Shown: piece by piece, positions 11,505-24,308 of the stretch
Layout of the letters: the number at the start of each line of letters is the position of its first letter
Position numbering within the stretch: the stretch's first letter is position 1
From: Chrysemys picta bellii
Taxonomy: Eukaryota; Chordata; Testudines; Emydidae
Assembly (NCBI RefSeq): GCF_011386835.1
Contig: NC_088800.1
Span: 80,416,981 to 80,480,980 of the forward strand
Direction of reading: 5' to 3'
DNA length: 64,000 nucleotides
Position numbers and translations under genes: made by a program
Notes under the pieces: model-generated
What the model was told of the DNA's origin: nothing
Seen by the model: the letters and a program-made list of their open reading frames with translations, nothing else
Database searches by the model: none

Positions 11505-12470
11505 CTTAATAATAGAAAACCCACAACAAGGGAAACTTACCTGCAGAAATGGAAATGCTTCCAGACTTGGTGCAGGCAATCTATACCTCCTCCGGTCTTG
11601 TCTGACACACTTTCTCTGGTACCTGCTGAATTTAAAAATCACAGGCTTATTACTGAACTCTGTTAATGTTTCACTTAGCCATGCATGTGCTCCTCCCTCT
11701 CTCTTTCTCTCTCTCACACCCCATTAAGGATGTGCAGTGTTCACCCACCCAACCACTACAAGGTTCATCAAAGACTTCTTCATCCTCTCCTTCCTGTCAA
11801 GGAGCCAACTCCACCATGAGAGATCAGCTTAGTCCTCAATGCATTGAGACCCCCTTTTGAACCTATTATTTCCTCCTTCATTTGTCCCTTAACACCTTGT
11901 TCCTGTAACAATCACCTCAGCCAGGAGGGTAGGATAGCTTGAAGCCTTGATGGCTAATCCACCATACGTGGTGTTCCAGCACAATAAGGGGGCACTACGT
12001 CCCCACCCTTTCTTTGTTCTACAGTTCCTTCAGAATTCACATGAATCAAGAGATTCACCTACTGGCATTTTACCCCAACCCTCACTTTTCAAAAAAAGAA
12101 ATAGCGTCCATACACTGGATGTAAGAAGAACTCTCACCTTTTATTTAGATAGGACTAAGCCCTTTAGGGATTTACCTAGGCTTTTCATCTCAATGGCAGA
12201 ATGAATGAAAGGACATCTGATTTCCACCCAGTGGTTGTCCAAATGGATTTCAGGATACACCTTAATCTCTTATGAAGTCTTGGAGATTTGCCCCCTCTGA
12301 GAATGACTGCTCATTCCATCTGTTTTTTAGTCCGATTACATACCTACCTCAGACATCTACAGGGTGACCGCCTGGTCTTTGGTGCACACGTTTTTGCCAA
12401 CACTATGCTCTCATGCCTGCCTCCAGAGCTGTTGCAGCTTTCAGTGACACTATTCTATGGCCCAGACTGA
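11505..12470 (+). pseudogene. older DIRS: tyrosine recombinase remnants
   Basis: Degraded recombinase. TTRETYLQKWKCFQTW near 11523 aligns with TTYLAKWKRFFLW of the first element. A trace of the first-Arg box lies near 11910 (SARRV-like). Then LDVRRTLTFYLDRTKPFRD near 12115 and the TAHS part of the HxxR box near 12308 follow, with a C-terminal trace near 12360-12420. The second catalytic Arg after TAHS is not readable, and the frame is broken several times. Confidence 0.75.
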
Positions 12471-12552
12471 ATCCACCTCTTTGACACCCTCCTCATTAAT
12501 GCTAGTGAATCTCCTGACATGGAGCACCCATAGGGATACTACTTGAAGAGAA

Positions 12553-12614
12553 GGAGAGATTTCTTACCTTGTACGTTATCTGGAGTTTCTTTGAGATATG
12601 TGTCCCTATGGGTA
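12553..12614 (+). repeat. older DIRS terminal repeat, inner arm
   Basis: Imperfect reverse complement of 12787-12849; the best preserved end is CCTATGGGTA paired with TACCCATAGG. The layout (recombinase, inner arm, about 170 bp, outer arm) is the same as in the element at 1-4850. Confidence 0.7.
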
Positions 12615-12786
12615 CTCATTACCTGCCCTCCTTCCCCTCTGTCTCAGAGTCCATTTGTTGGACAAAGTGGCGGCAGGTCTTCCACCTCCCATTGTGCCCT
12701 CATACTGGAGTACAAGGTGCAGGTGCAGACCCGCGGACAGAGCTGAGAAAAATCTCTGCTCAATAGTACACGAGCATGCATGCATC

Positions 12787-12849
12787 TACCCATAGGAACA
12801 GACATCTGGAAGAACTTCAGTTACTGTCCAACATAAGTAACTTCTCCTG
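12787..12849 (-). repeat. older DIRS terminal repeat, outer arm
   Basis: Inverted partner of 12553-12614, marking the 3' end of the older DIRS element at about 12850. Confidence 0.7.
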
Positions 12850-12850
12850 T

Positions 12851-14829
12851 ATTCTTTTTTCCAGATTCTTACTTTGCTGCCTTGAGATTTGGATTCTAGT
12901 TCTGTATTATTCAATGAAACTTTTGTGGTAAGAATGATATGAATTAATTAATATACTCTGATCTATAACACATAGACCAAAAAATGGAAGACTGAGTAAA
13001 ATTGTATTGTGTTCTGTCCTGTCCCAGGGGCGCTGATGATATCTTGAAACAGTTTAAATTCTCTAATATTGACTGGGTCAAGACTTGAAACAGTTTTGGA
13101 AAAGAGTTCTTAAAGTTACTAGCCTTGAATGCCTTTCGACACCAACTTAAACAACAAATGGTGCTTTCAGAGTGAGTTCTTAAACTTTCAGGTGGTGACA
13201 ATCGTCACTGTGTTTGTTAACTGTTTCCTGGTTTTCTTCTCTTCACCCTCCTCTGTAGACCCCTCTAAAAGAATTGAGCATCATTCTTATTTGATTTATT
13301 GAGGGTGTCTTAGTTTTTATTTTGCCAATCTTGGGTAGCACTTTAGCAGAATGTCATTTCCCACTCCCTTCCCCACATCATTATTTAGGTATTAAGTAGC
13401 ATTGGAATTACGTGAAACCTAATTATCTAACAAGAAACTGGTGTTAAACTGGCAGATTTTATAGTGCTTTGGATCTCGAGTAGACTCTTCACTTGGTACC
13501 AAGGAGTGAGAATGCGCTTAGTCCTAAAAGTAGTAATAACCCGCACTTCATTATTTTTTTAATCTCTTTCCTTCAGCCCTGTGCCTCCTTCGCTTGGAAT
13601 AGTTGAGAGTAGGTGGAACTTTTTTTTGAGACTGTCATTTCTGTAGAAACAAATTCTGAACAATTGCCAATAAAACTGCAAAAAAATGAGCCTTGTTAGA
13701 AGAGCCACAGGAAAACGAGAAGCTAGTTTTGGTCGGTCGTCTTAGTGCAGGCCTATTCCGTGGGGTGGTTTTTATTTATTTATTTCCTGTGGCAAAGCTT
13801 ACTGTTTCTGCCCTGCCTTTTGGGGATGCAGATGTGTAGAAACTTCTTGCTAAAGAATGATGTGCAGTGGCTCAGAAGCTTCCTAGCCACTGGGTCCAGC
13901 TGCCGGCTGCAGAGCCCGTATTTGTTTTGTCTTAACTAATTTTATATCAACATTTTTAATTTACGCTACGCTTTCTGCATTAAATGACAATCCAAGTACA
14001 ATGGCCATAAATGAAACCAAACACTGTAATCTACTAATTTTTGTTTTCCGTGTGTGGTATTATGTAATCAGACAGCCTAGTAGAAAGGCAGATTTGGAAA
14101 TAATACTGGTGGGGATGTAAAATGGTGCTAAAACTAAAGTGTTCAGCCTTTGTTGAAGCAAATATCTATTCAGCTGAAGGTTTTGGCACAATGTTTATTT
14201 ATCACTATTCCAACTTCCCCACCTCATAAATACAGGAGACTAGTGCAGGAGAATTAACATGGTCTAGTAGCTTGGCACACAATGTCTTGTCAGATCGCCA
14301 CAATTGCATACATCAGGAGTGGTGATGTTTTTGTTTTTCAGTGTGTGACATTTATATTGGGATGCACTGATGGCCTAATTTTCAGAGGTGCTAACGTCCT
14401 GCAGTTGTCATTGAAGTCGATGTGAGTTGCAGATACTGGGAACCTCTGAAAATCCAAACATCTGCCTTTCAGGCTTGACTGGCCCATGTTGTGGGTGGAC
14501 AGAAAGAAACTAAAGGTGTGAGGCATGATGAAACAATTTTGAAAGGAAATTTAGATACATTAAAGAGCTTACAGGCATCATGTGGGCACTGGTATCTCAG
14601 TTGTAAGCTAACCTTGCTCTTCCCACATTCGTTGTTCCCTAAATGTGGGGGCTACTGGAAAAGAGGAGTATTTTCTGTCTGTGTTCTCACTCCCACCTCA
14701 GACCCTGCTCACAGCCACACTCTACAACTTTCCCTATCTCCTTATTAATACAGTTCTCTGTGGCGTGGGGTATCTATTTTTTTTTCTATCCCTCCATTTT
14801 TGGGGCATCCTCCCTAGTGAATAGTGCTT
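12851..14829. other. apparently unique intergenic or intronic DNA
   Basis: I see no exon, RNA gene or classifiable repeat. The sequence is AT-rich with short homopolymers, and its open frames are short and without recognisable domains. Confidence 0.5.
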
Positions 14830-14910
14830 TAGTGGGTGTTGGTCCTGCTTTGAGCAGGGGATTGGACTAGATGACCTCCTGAGGTCTCTTCCAACCTTAA
14901 TATTCTATGA
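14830..14910 (+). mobile_element. CR1 3' end fragment
   Basis: Typical CR1 3' terminus on the plus strand: TTGGTCCTGCTTTGAGCAGG, then TTGGACTAGATGACCTCCTG, then CTTCCAACCTTAATATTCTA, ending near 14910. It is a very short, 5'-truncated copy. The same terminal text occurs inverted at 41897-41960. Confidence 0.93.
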
Positions 14911-17900
14911 ATAGGTACCTTCCTTTGCCACAGCTGCTTACAGGTTTCCTAGGTGATAGTGAAGTGAAATAGATTTGATTGTTAATTCTACTGCCACCCA
15001 CAGGAATCTAGGTAGTATCAGTAAGATTGACAAGGCCATGGTCCGTGTTCAGGCTAAGGCTTGAGAGGCATTATTACAGTCAGGAGCCAGCACTATTGAT
15101 TAATCATAGAATAGAACTCTCAACCCTGGGTTTAGCAGGTCAATGCGGAAACCACTGAGCTATCCCTCCTCCCCCAATTAAACTTGGGTCCTGTTTGGAA
15201 GGTTGTCTTCACAGCCTTAAGGACTAAATTCTTATTAAAAAAAATTTTTTTTTTTTTTAAATAAAAACCTAGGGTCTAAAGAAGTTGATGTCACTAGATG
15301 TTTCCTACTTTGCTGGAGTGAGGTGAAATCTTCAAGTCCCACATATATGTATACTCACTCTGTTCTAGTACACATTGTAGATGTTGCTGGGGCTTCCTGC
15401 TGAGATGAAGATTTGAGCCTACTCAGTGGACTCTAGAGGTCTCGAAAACACTGCGTTACTATGTAACTAGTTTTTATATAAATATCAGAAGATAGATTTA
15501 GGGCCTGACTGAGCTCCGTTCACTTATAATTTATAAACCTCAGTCAGATCTGTGCTTGATCAGCATTGAAGTAAACTTTGTGGAGACCCCACTTCAAGGA
15601 TGACCTTGGGCCTCTGTTCTCTAGGCTTTTAAGGATTCAGATATGTAGTGGAGGAGACACTTTCCCTAGGTAAGTTAAACATGCCACTTGCGTGTGGTGT
15701 GTTTTTGTTTTGGTTTGGTTTGGTTTTTTTTTTTTTTAAAGGGATTGGAAGAAAATGATGCAGGTGTGCAATTAGTGAAGTGGGGGAAAGGGAGTGCAAT
15801 CTTCTGAACCAACAGATAAGCCCAGTGACACTCCACTCTTTTTTTTCCTACATAATTCAAAAGTGGGGTGGGATACCAAGAGCCTTTAACCTAAACTTTC
15901 CAAAGTGACAAAACTATGGAAGCTGATGAGGCCAATAAATTGGCTATTTATATGGATATCAAGACTATTCAGAGTTGCTATAATGAATCAAAACAAAAAT
16001 TTTGGAAAGGATATTAAACCTCGTGCTTCAGAACGTAAGCCAATATAAACGATTAGAGGTCAGGATGAGATATATGTGGAGGTGTAGATTATCCCACGTC
16101 TGCTCACTGCCTGTATCTTATACCTTCCTTTGAAGTATTTAATCTACTCCACGTCCTGGGTGAAATTTCCCCCTGATTTGATGCCAGAGGGTAGAAAGCC
16201 ATGAACTATTCTACCCTCAGGCCTCTGAATATTTTCAGATGATAGTTGGTTGACAAGGGGTCAGTTATAAACGCACCCCTTTGGGCTGGGGCCTGACCAC
16301 TAACCAAGGATGTAACTGAGAATTTACTGCTACATGTTTAAATTTAAAATGTAACCTTTTGGTGTGGAGAAATTAAGTAAATTTTGCAATATTTTCCAAA
16401 ACAAACATATAGAAGCTGCCTGGGTTCTTGTATATTTTGATGATGATTGGTGCCCTTTTGATATCAAAGATAAATAACATTCTAATTCAGGTTTTTAATA
16501 TTTTTTCCAAAACATTCTCTTTGAAATACAAGCTTTACAGAACAAATAAATGTTTAATGTGCAGCATCAGGTGTTAGAATATTGCAGTGTTAGTTAATGT
16601 TTCACTAGGGAACTAGTGTCTTCCTTCCACCTCCTTCCAAGTTAATGAAGTTTTCTTCGACTTTGTGACCTTAGTGAAGATTTTTAAGTGAGGGGAAAAA
16701 TTTATTTTTGTCACTAGAAATTGTTTTTCACAGAGAATCAGTTGAGTTTTTGGGGAAGATTTTATTTCATCTGCCCCCATTTTAATATCAGTTGCCTTAT
16801 TTGGCCCAACAAGTGGTAATTGGTAGCTATCTGCTTTGGAAAATTCCCCACTTTTCATCTCTTTCCCAGGCACAATGACTCTGAGAATGGTGCCCATGGA
16901 GGACTTGTAGTTCTGTAAGGATCGGGATATCAATCTGCCTTAATCTTATATCTTCTATGGAAATATCACTACCCCTCTCTTTTCAGAACTGAGGATTTCA
17001 GGATCATGAGTTTCTATTTTTCAAAGATAGAAAGAACAAAGGGCCTCTTGCTGTACCCTAGCAAAGTGAATTAATAAATCTTGTATTGAGGTGTACAAGG
17101 CTGCAGAGGCTCTCTGGTGTCAAAGCATCCTCTACTCTGAGCACACAGCTTCTTCTCAGGCCACTTGAGAATTTGCTTTCACTCTATGGATTTGCCATGT
17201 AGCAGGCCATGTGGTTAGGTTTTAACTTTTAAGACAGGTGTAGGTGCTTCCTCAGATGCTGTCTTAGGCTGAAATATCATTAATAGTCCAAGACAGTAAT
17301 ACCTTGACCTCCAGCTTACCTGTTGTGGACCCATTCTGTGAGTAATGGGATAGGCAAAACCCTTTGGTCTCAGTCCAGGGAGCCCTAGAATAAAATATAA
17401 ATATATATTGCCAACTGAAAACTGTATTTTTGTGAGGCACTTATCCAATTGAAATATCAGGATGGTTTCCTGTGATCAAGACTGTCTGCCTGTTCAGTAA
17501 TTATCAACAGTTTTAGCAGTTTATATTTCAGGTTAGTTGCTGAGGAAGTATCCGCCTAAGGAGCTCAGTGGGTGAGATGCCCAAATCCATATCAGCAAAT
17601 TGGCCAGTCTGTTGGGAGATAAGAAGTAGGGGCAGCTCATAATGGTAGAACCTCTTGGGCAAATGCAGCTTTCATGAAGGAAAGTTAATTTCATTTTTTT
17701 TTCTGTTCCATTGTTTAGGAGACTCTTTGAGGGATGGAGGGAAATAGAACTTTTTTTCAGCAAAAGACATGTTTTTTTCCAGTCTTTTACAGTGCATAAG
17801 CCAGCGTCATTTTTTACCTTGTTTACTTTCATGTTTGTCACCTGCATCGCTGATGTCCACAGCTGTTGGAACAGTTCTAGGAATGGGATTAATTTGTGCA

Positions 17901-19444
17901 CCTTCCGCTAGTTTGCTCTGCAGCAGTAAATACGGGGATGGGGGGTAGGGGGGCGGTCTGTAGGAACACTTTAAAAATCTTGATATAGTGGTGTGTAGTT
18001 TGTATGCAGCTTTTTAAAAACAAAGCACTTGCAGGGTATCCTCCATCAGAATAACACTTTATAGGTAGGCCAGACATTGGGTCCAGCCTACTTGAAACAG
18101 CATTATTTTTTAATAAAACAAATAGCCGCTAACAGGAACAGCCTGTCACTCATTCTGCCCTCTCTATTCTCTTTCTCCATCTTCTCCCCCTTTTATTTTA
18201 TTTTATTTTATTTTTTATTTTGCTGAGTGTATTTGTCTCATAAATAAGTCATACCGTAGAGAATCTGTACTGTAGCAGTTCCCATCAGCCTTTCCTACTA
18301 GCAGAACTGCACTGACTTTGATGTGGACTAATTAAGTTCACATTTTTTATGGACAGCTTAGAGTGGTTAAAGAAAATAGAGCTGAAATATCTATGCTTGT
18401 CTAAATGAGATTCTCTAGGACTTGGTAGGCTTTGATCTATATATCCCTATGTTTCTTTTTCTGAAAAAAAAAATGCTGCCTAGAGTATTCTCATCAAAGT
18501 AGCACGGTAGACTTCCCAAGAGCTTACCTATTTTCATATGAGGAATCAAATTCCTCTCTGTATCTTGCCTTGCACAAAGTATCTCTACGACATGGGCAGA
18601 GCTGAATAATACCTACATGACATTGTGCAGAGTGCATGTCTGCTTACCTTGCCTACTGAATTACTTCTCAAGTCACGTGGTCAAAGATTAGATCAATACA
18701 TTACCTAATAGGACATTTAAAAACATTTTCATGATTTGCTGACACAGGGGAATGGTGAGGTAAAGTAATAGATTTTGTACTAGATCTTAGAACACACTAC
18801 TGCGGTATTGGCAATCATCTTGTGCTCGTGTGAAATTGGCTACTGCAGTGGTGCATTGCAGGAAATAGATAAAATCAACACAGCGAATATATACATGCCT
18901 CATTATATATTCTCTAAACTTGGTTTTGAAAGGAAAGACTTGCATTTGAAGCTTAAAGCATCTGTAAATCTTTCTATGATACAATATTTCCCATCTCTTG
19001 TTATGTAAAGAGAATTTTTCCTTCAATATAAAAAGATGTGTGATTTCCCCTAAACAATATCCATTATTTAAATGGATGCTTACAAAGCACCATGGGCTCT
19101 TAAATGTATCCTTCCTAGAGTAGATGACACAAGTTATGGACACCTGTAAATAATGGGTGTGTAGTGTAAGTTCCTAGTGCACTGGCTGGGCCATCTGCCA
19201 AAAGAGAGCTAATTGTGAAATTTGAGCTTGCTCATTCAGTTTTAAGATCGCTGATCACTACTTGCTGTCTGTAGTAAAGGTATAATACTCATGTTACTGC
19301 TGAAAACCAAAAGATTTCTTTTAAGTGCCCCTCTGCGCCTCCCCCGCGCACACACTCCGCTCTCCCCCCCGCCACCTGCTCTGTGGCTGGATTTTAGTTG
19401 CTTCATAACATTAGCTGGAATTTAAATTTAGTCAGTGTCGTTTT
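14911..19444. other. mostly unique AT-rich DNA with a SINE fragment
   Basis: Apart from the SINE fragment at 15120-15176, a T run near 15726-15739 and an ATTTT-rich tract near 18191-18222, I see no repeat or exon. The open frames are short and lack domain motifs. Confidence 0.5.
15120..15176 (-). mobile_element. Cry I-type SINE fragment (tRNA-related head only)
   Basis: On the minus strand this reads GGGATAGCTCAGTGGTTTCC, CTGCTAAACCCAGGGTTGAG. That is the tRNA-like head of the turtle SINE seen more fully at 21731-21915. The B-box side is cut within the GTTC. Only about 57 bp remain. Confidence 0.85.
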
Positions 19445-19663
19445 TATATGTAGTCTGCAGCTATGCTGCTGTATTGTAGACACTTACTACAGCAACCAAA
19501 GGGGCTTTTCCACCGCTGTAGTAAATCCATCCCTTTCTGTCGACCTAGGTGCTTTTACAGCGATGGTAAGGTCAACCTAACTACATTTCGCAGTCCTTGA
19601 CATTTTTTACAGTCCTGAGCAATGTAGCTAAATCAGCCTAGGTTTTAGGTGTAGACCAAGTCT
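19445..19663. mobile_element. Harbinger-like MITE, degraded
   Basis: Contains CTGCTGTATTGTAGACACTT and ACTACAGC repeats, and ends GGTGTAGACCAAGTCT. It shares the order of internal blocks (TACTACAG, GTAGTAAATC, GGTGTAGACCA) with 26578-26835, so the two are copies of one family. The left terminus is not clearly preserved. Confidence 0.65.
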
Positions 19664-19678
19664 AGCAATGCACTCAAA

Positions 19679-19799
19679 GGTTTCAGAGTAGCAGCCGTGT
19701 TAGTCTGTATCCGCAAAAAGAAGAACAGGAGGACTTGTGGCACCTTAGAGACTAACAAATTTATTAGAGCATAAGCTTTCGTGGACTACAGCCCACGTC
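19679..19799 (-). mobile_element. short Penelope-type repeat with half hammerhead motif
   Basis: A dispersed turtle repeat recognised by TTTCAGAGTAGCAGCCGTGT at one end, followed by GTGGCACCTTAGAGACTAAC and CATAAGCTTTCGTGG. Read on the minus strand, it carries stem II, GAAA box, stem III and cleavage triplet of a hammerhead-like fold at 19767-19796. The copy is cut just where the CTGATGA box should be. Placing it with Penelope-like elements is inference from the ribozyme-like fold and its resemblance in layout to the repeats at 39990-40205 and 58590-58910. Confidence 0.6.
19767..19796 (-). other. hammerhead-ribozyme-like relic (lacks CTGATGA box)
   Basis: Minus strand: GTGGGC-TGTA-GTCCAC forms a 6-bp stem II with a tetraloop. 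It is followed directly by GAAA, then GC-TTAT-GC as a minimal stem III, then TC, so that the last A of GAAA pairs with the U of a CUC cleavage triplet. This is the expected hammerhead order. The upstream conserved box is absent, so it cannot self-cleave alone. Confidence 0.5.
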
Positions 19800-20837
19800 C
19801 TTTTCTCCCCCCCCCCAAACTAGCTGTGGCATAAGACTTGGGGACCTTGAACTGCCAGGCTGAACCATAGCACCATTGCTTCCCTGCCTAAAACTTGTGC
19901 AAGAGGGGAGGAGAAGTCTGAGGAGCCTCTGCTACTACCTTCCACTAATACCCAAGACTTCTCTACCCTGTTGATGGAAGGTAGTGGGCCCTATGACTGT
20001 GTGATGATTTGGGTGAGGTAAGGGACAGAATAGTATGGAGAGAGTCCAGGACAGTAAATGTTGGTTAGATTTGTTATGATATAGAACATGAGAAATGAAG
20101 GATGGAAGAGGCAGAGAAAATAAAAGAAAGAGGGATTGAAGGGGGTTATGAGAGGGATGGAGGAAGTGTAAAAAATAAAATAATAAAAAGGAACGATTAT
20201 TACACATTTCAGGTAAAGCATATAGTGACTCCGTTAAGTCTGCACAAACACTTCCATTCTTAGGGATCATTTTCAGCTGCTTATAACTGTCACAGTCCAG
20301 GGCAACTGCACCTGTATTCTCCTTTATGGTACAGCAAAGGCACCTCTCTAAGGCTTCCAGTGCCGCTGTCCATCACCTCTCTTGGGTGGAGAGAGACACC
20401 TCTCTCCCTTCTGACTGGAGTATCTCCAGACTGAATGGCTCCCTGCCTTCACTGTGTTGTTCCCAGAAAAAGACAGGCTACCAAAGTAGGCTTCTCTTGC
20501 CTCTTCAGAGACTAATAACAGAACTATTGCCAACAGTTGTAAGTTACCACACACCCCTTCCTGTGTGAGCATATTTATTCTGAGGGTAAAAGCTTTCCAG
20601 AGAAAACATTAAAAACAATAAAAGAACCTAAACGCATGCTAATAAGCTTACCAAAGATCATCCCAACTCTGACATGGGCTCTGGCAGGTGATCAGCCCCA
20701 CAAAGGGGTCTCTTCTATGGTCACAAGTTCATCATAACCTCAGCTCAGAACTAGCATGCTCATGAAATGTTTAGTCCCTCCTTTATACGTTTGGAGGTCT
20801 TTGAACAAGCTTTCAGGAAGAGGTAATCAGTAGACAC
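19800..20837. other. unclassified DNA without visible gene
   Basis: A short C run sits at 19808-19816. The span 20280-20800 reads like an old dispersed repeat (TCTCTTGGGTGGAGAGAGAC and similar), but I cannot name it. No exon is supported. Confidence 0.4.
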
Positions 20838-21118
20838 AGGGTACATCTATACAGGGATGAAAGACCCGTGGCACAGCTGTGGCTGGCCTGGGTCAGATGA
20901 CATGGGCTCACAGGGCTTGGGCTGTAGGGCTAAAAATCAATGTGTAGATGTAAAGTTTAGTCCAAGCTCTGGGCCCCTCTGCCCTTGCAGGGTCCCAGAA
21001 CTTGGGCTCTAGCCTGAGCCCAAGCCATCTACATAGCAAAAAAAATTTCAGCCCCAGAGCCTGAGCTCTGCAAGTCCAGGATAGCTGTGGGTGGTTTTAT
21101 CCCTGTGCAGGCATCACC
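20838..21118. mobile_element. degraded MITE related to 4915-5183
   Basis: It starts GGGTACATCTATAC, close to the GGGTATGTCTACAC terminus of 4915-5183. It shares internal text around GGGCTTGGGCTGTAG and the GCTCTGGGCCC blocks. The right terminus is much altered. Confidence 0.5.
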
Positions 21119-21730
21119 TCAGTTTCTCTCCCCAGGGTGTAGTTTCAAAAGAATGGATTTGAAGAGGATCGTTTGCATTTCCCTCACCCCGAAGTATTTC
21201 CTAGGAAATTCCCTTCATGTGTATTGTCCACAAAAGTTCTTTGAAGTTCTTAATATCTCCCAGAGATTGCATTAGTCTTCTCTTTCCTGCTAAGGAAGTT
21301 CCATACAATCCCATGATAGTACATAAGCATGTGCATTTATAATACAGTGAACTTCAAAGGTGTTAAACTAACTTAATTCAATAAGGTTTGTTCTGGATAT
21401 TGTATATATCTGGCACAAATAACTGTTAGTGTTTTGTCTTTCAAAGTGAAATTTGTCAAGTTTATCCTCTCTAGGACCAAATTTTGGGAGGCAAGTTTTA
21501 CCAAAGTTTCAAGAGGGTTGGGGGATGGACAGAACTTTGTCCAGTAGATTTTTTTTTCATTTTTTTTTTTTTTTTAATATTTCAATGAATTCTTCTAGTG
21601 AGTCTCTAGTGCGTTGCCAACACTCTTCTTCAGCCAGGAGGTGTTGCAAATTGCTGAGTTTTATCTGTCTTTAATGCCAGTCTTTGGCTGGTGCTTTAAT
21701 TGTCTCAGTGCTTGCATTAGGGTGGTGGGT
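21119..21730. other. unclassified AT-rich DNA with a T run
   Basis: I see no gene. There is a poly-T region at 21549-21577. The rest appears unique. Confidence 0.45.
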
Positions 21731-21915
21731 GAGGGATAGCTCAGTGGTTTGAGCATTAGCCTGCTAAACCCAGGGTTGTGAGTTCAGTCCTTAGGGGGGG
21801 TGCACCTAGGGATCTGGGGCAAAATCAGTACTTGGTCCTGCTAGTGGGATTGGATTCAATGACCTTTTGGGTCCCTTCCAGTTCTATGAGATAGGTGTAT
21901 CTCCATATATTATTA
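21731..21915 (+). mobile_element. Cryptodiran tRNA-derived SINE (Cry I type)
   Basis: Nearly full copy. The tRNA-like head has the A box TAGCTCAGTGGTTTGAGCA at 21737-21755 and the B box GTTCAGTCC at 21782-21790. The body TAGGGATCTGGGGCAAAATC follows, then TCAGTACTTGGTCCTGCTAG and the tail GGGTCCCTTCCAGTTCTATG. It ends in an AT-rich 3' region. This SINE family is restricted to cryptodiran turtles, which is the strongest clue to the host. It would be transcribed by RNA polymerase III and moved by a LINE. Confidence 0.95.
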
Positions 21916-23875
21916 TTTATATTTATTATTTCACTTTAAATGCCCAAATTGAGCAGTCAACTGGGATTTCCTAGTGAAATTAAGAAAACTAACTCTGTAT
22001 TGTGACCTGATTTTAACATTAACTTAAGCAACATTACCTTTCTGTATTTAGTTTGTAAATTCAGGAGCCAATATGAGTGTAAACTAGGAGTGAACTAGGT
22101 ATACTGATGTAAAGTGTAACTATCAAGTGAGCTAGATGTACTGTTTTCTCCAGTAAGGTGGAATCACTGTATAGATACTGTTTTGTGTGAGAGCCAGTTC
22201 TAACCACAAATCTACGGTAGATTTTTCAGTGAGGCTGGACTGCCTACTTATTTGTAGATAGTTTTGAAATTATTCTACCAAGTGATTTAAAATCTATACC
22301 CAAGTGCATGTCTAACTGAAAATAAAAAACCATGGGAAAAGAATTGGGAGAGAGGAGGTAGTAAGTCTGTTTTTCAGAATTATTTGCAGCTAGCAAGTGT
22401 ATTGGCTAACATCTCCTGGATTGAAAGGGAGCAGTCAGACTCTGAAACAAGACTGGAGAACATCAACATTCCTAAATCTTCCTCCAAACATAGGAAGTCC
22501 TTCTCGTCTCTCCATCCTCACCCCAGAGCTTGTAAACGGTGCTTTGCCATTAGGAAGCTCCACCCCATCCCCCTGGAAGACCAAAGCAGAAGAGCAGATA
22601 AATCCAGACACTGAAATCCTTCTGCATTGCATCATCAGTTGAAGAATCTAAAAGGAAATCCAAACAAGATCAAACTCCAATATCAGAAGCTTTGGATTCA
22701 CTCTCTAAATCCAAATCTCTCCCCGCAAAAGGACAAGTCCTCATCTGCAGAAAGAAATCTCTCTCTTGTAAGGGAAATAGGGGATTGATATACCTTGAAT
22801 GATATCTAATGATTCCTTCTAGCCCTCAAAAATCAGAAAAGCTATCCCACTTCTTTTTATCCCAGAATAAGATCCACTTATGAAGACAATAAGAAAATGG
22901 TTCACATAGTGTGACACACTTTGTCTGAGGACACCCACATCAGCCAAGGTCAGGTGTTCCCTTCCCCCACTATAGAAACGAAAATGGCTAAATGAGGATA
23001 TTGTTAAAGACATAGGCATGAATCTCTCATTATTTGCATATGTATAAATCTTTGTCCCTCCCAGCCTAGCCTAAAAACTCTGAGTTACCAAGTGAGTCAT
23101 ACTCTGATTTCCTCTGCAAAATGGCCTATTGCACGCTCAATGGATCAGGAAGAGATGGGCAATGCAGCTGCAAGTTAAACAAACTAGAAATGTGGCTGTA
23201 AGATTGAAGGCCAAATTGGGCAAACTTTTACCCCTATAAATCCAAGTCCTATGTTTTCACCTCAAATTATAAACTATACATTGTTTCCTTGTAAATCAAA
23301 AATACCATGAATAATCTTTCATCCCATATTAGAATTTGCACATTTGTTTGCCTTATGGGTCAGATTTACATCTTTGTATATGTGGAAAATGTCTCTTGTT
23401 CTAGTCTGTCCTAAATAATGTGAAATGTTTAGTATGATCAAAGAATATATGGAGTATGTCCTCCAAATTTAGACGATTATAAGGATTTTGTTGGTTTTCA
23501 TTGTAAATAATTGCACTCTGGAAGTAATAGGAATTGTATGGCACAAGAAAGAAGTGTTGAAAGATATAAACCATGGTATAATTTGGGGATATTAAGCGTA
23601 ATTGCTTAAAAAGGGGATCCCAATTGATAGTTGGGGCAAATAATGAAATACAATCCTTGAAATAATCAAACTTACCAGATCCTGCAAATAATCAGCGGGA
23701 TCTGATAAGAAAAGGGTTAAGGAAATTTGTTATACAGCAACACCATCTTCTGATACCAATGGAAGCATCAGAGAAACTAAGGGAGCTGAACTCTGAGGAT
23801 TCACTTGGCATGTGTGCAGTAGGAATCAGAGGTTGGCCCCCTCCAATGAGCCCTGAAAACAGCATATATAAACCA
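21916..23875. other. AT-rich DNA, possible old retroelement text
   Basis: Around 22384-22740 there is a purine-rich, S- and K-coding stretch that could be gag-like, but no motif lets me name it. The rest, including 23200-23700, is AT-rich and apparently unique. Confidence 0.35.
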
Positions 23876-24308
23876 AGGTCACCACATGCCCAAAATAATG
23901 TTACTGTTATTTCAGGTTCCCCAAAAGAGGACGTTGCATGGAGGAACAGCAGCTGGAGGGGGAGTACATGTGGTGGGGTTACTCACTGGAGATGTGGTGG
24001 GGAGTAGTGTCACTCCTTGTCATGGTGGCAATGTGGCTGACGCAAGCCAGAATGCAGCGACAGTTGTCAGCCCCTCCCTGCAGGACCCTATCCCCAGGGC
24101 TGGGAGCTGGAGTCTGGGTGGGCGGGATCTGGCAGATGTGGCCACAGGGGAATGGACCAATCAGCTGCTGATGCAGGGAAGAGACCAATTGGGGCTCTTT
24201 CTGAGCTGCAGCATTTGCTCTGAAAAAATCCCGGACCCGCCCGGACGGAGAATGGAAGTTCAAAAACAAGGCAATGTCTGAGAAAACCCAGACATATGGT
24301 AACTCTAG
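23876..24308. mobile_element. candidate MITE with imperfect terminal inverted repeats
   Basis: The left edge AAGGTCACCACATGCCC and the right edge AGACATATGGTAACTCT are imperfect inverted repeats (consensus near AGRGTTACCATATGTCY). The interior is GC-rich relative to its neighbours, and the CCCGGAC text near 24230 is of a kind seen in turtle dispersed repeats. No clean target duplication is visible. Confidence 0.45.

Noticed and set aside
21731..21800. Functional tRNA gene
   Set aside because: The A and B boxes belong to a SINE head that continues into a SINE body. No complete cloverleaf is evident.
22384..22740. Gag-like Ser/Lys-rich stretch
   Set aside because: Composition is suggestive, but no cluster or conserved block supports a retroelement call.
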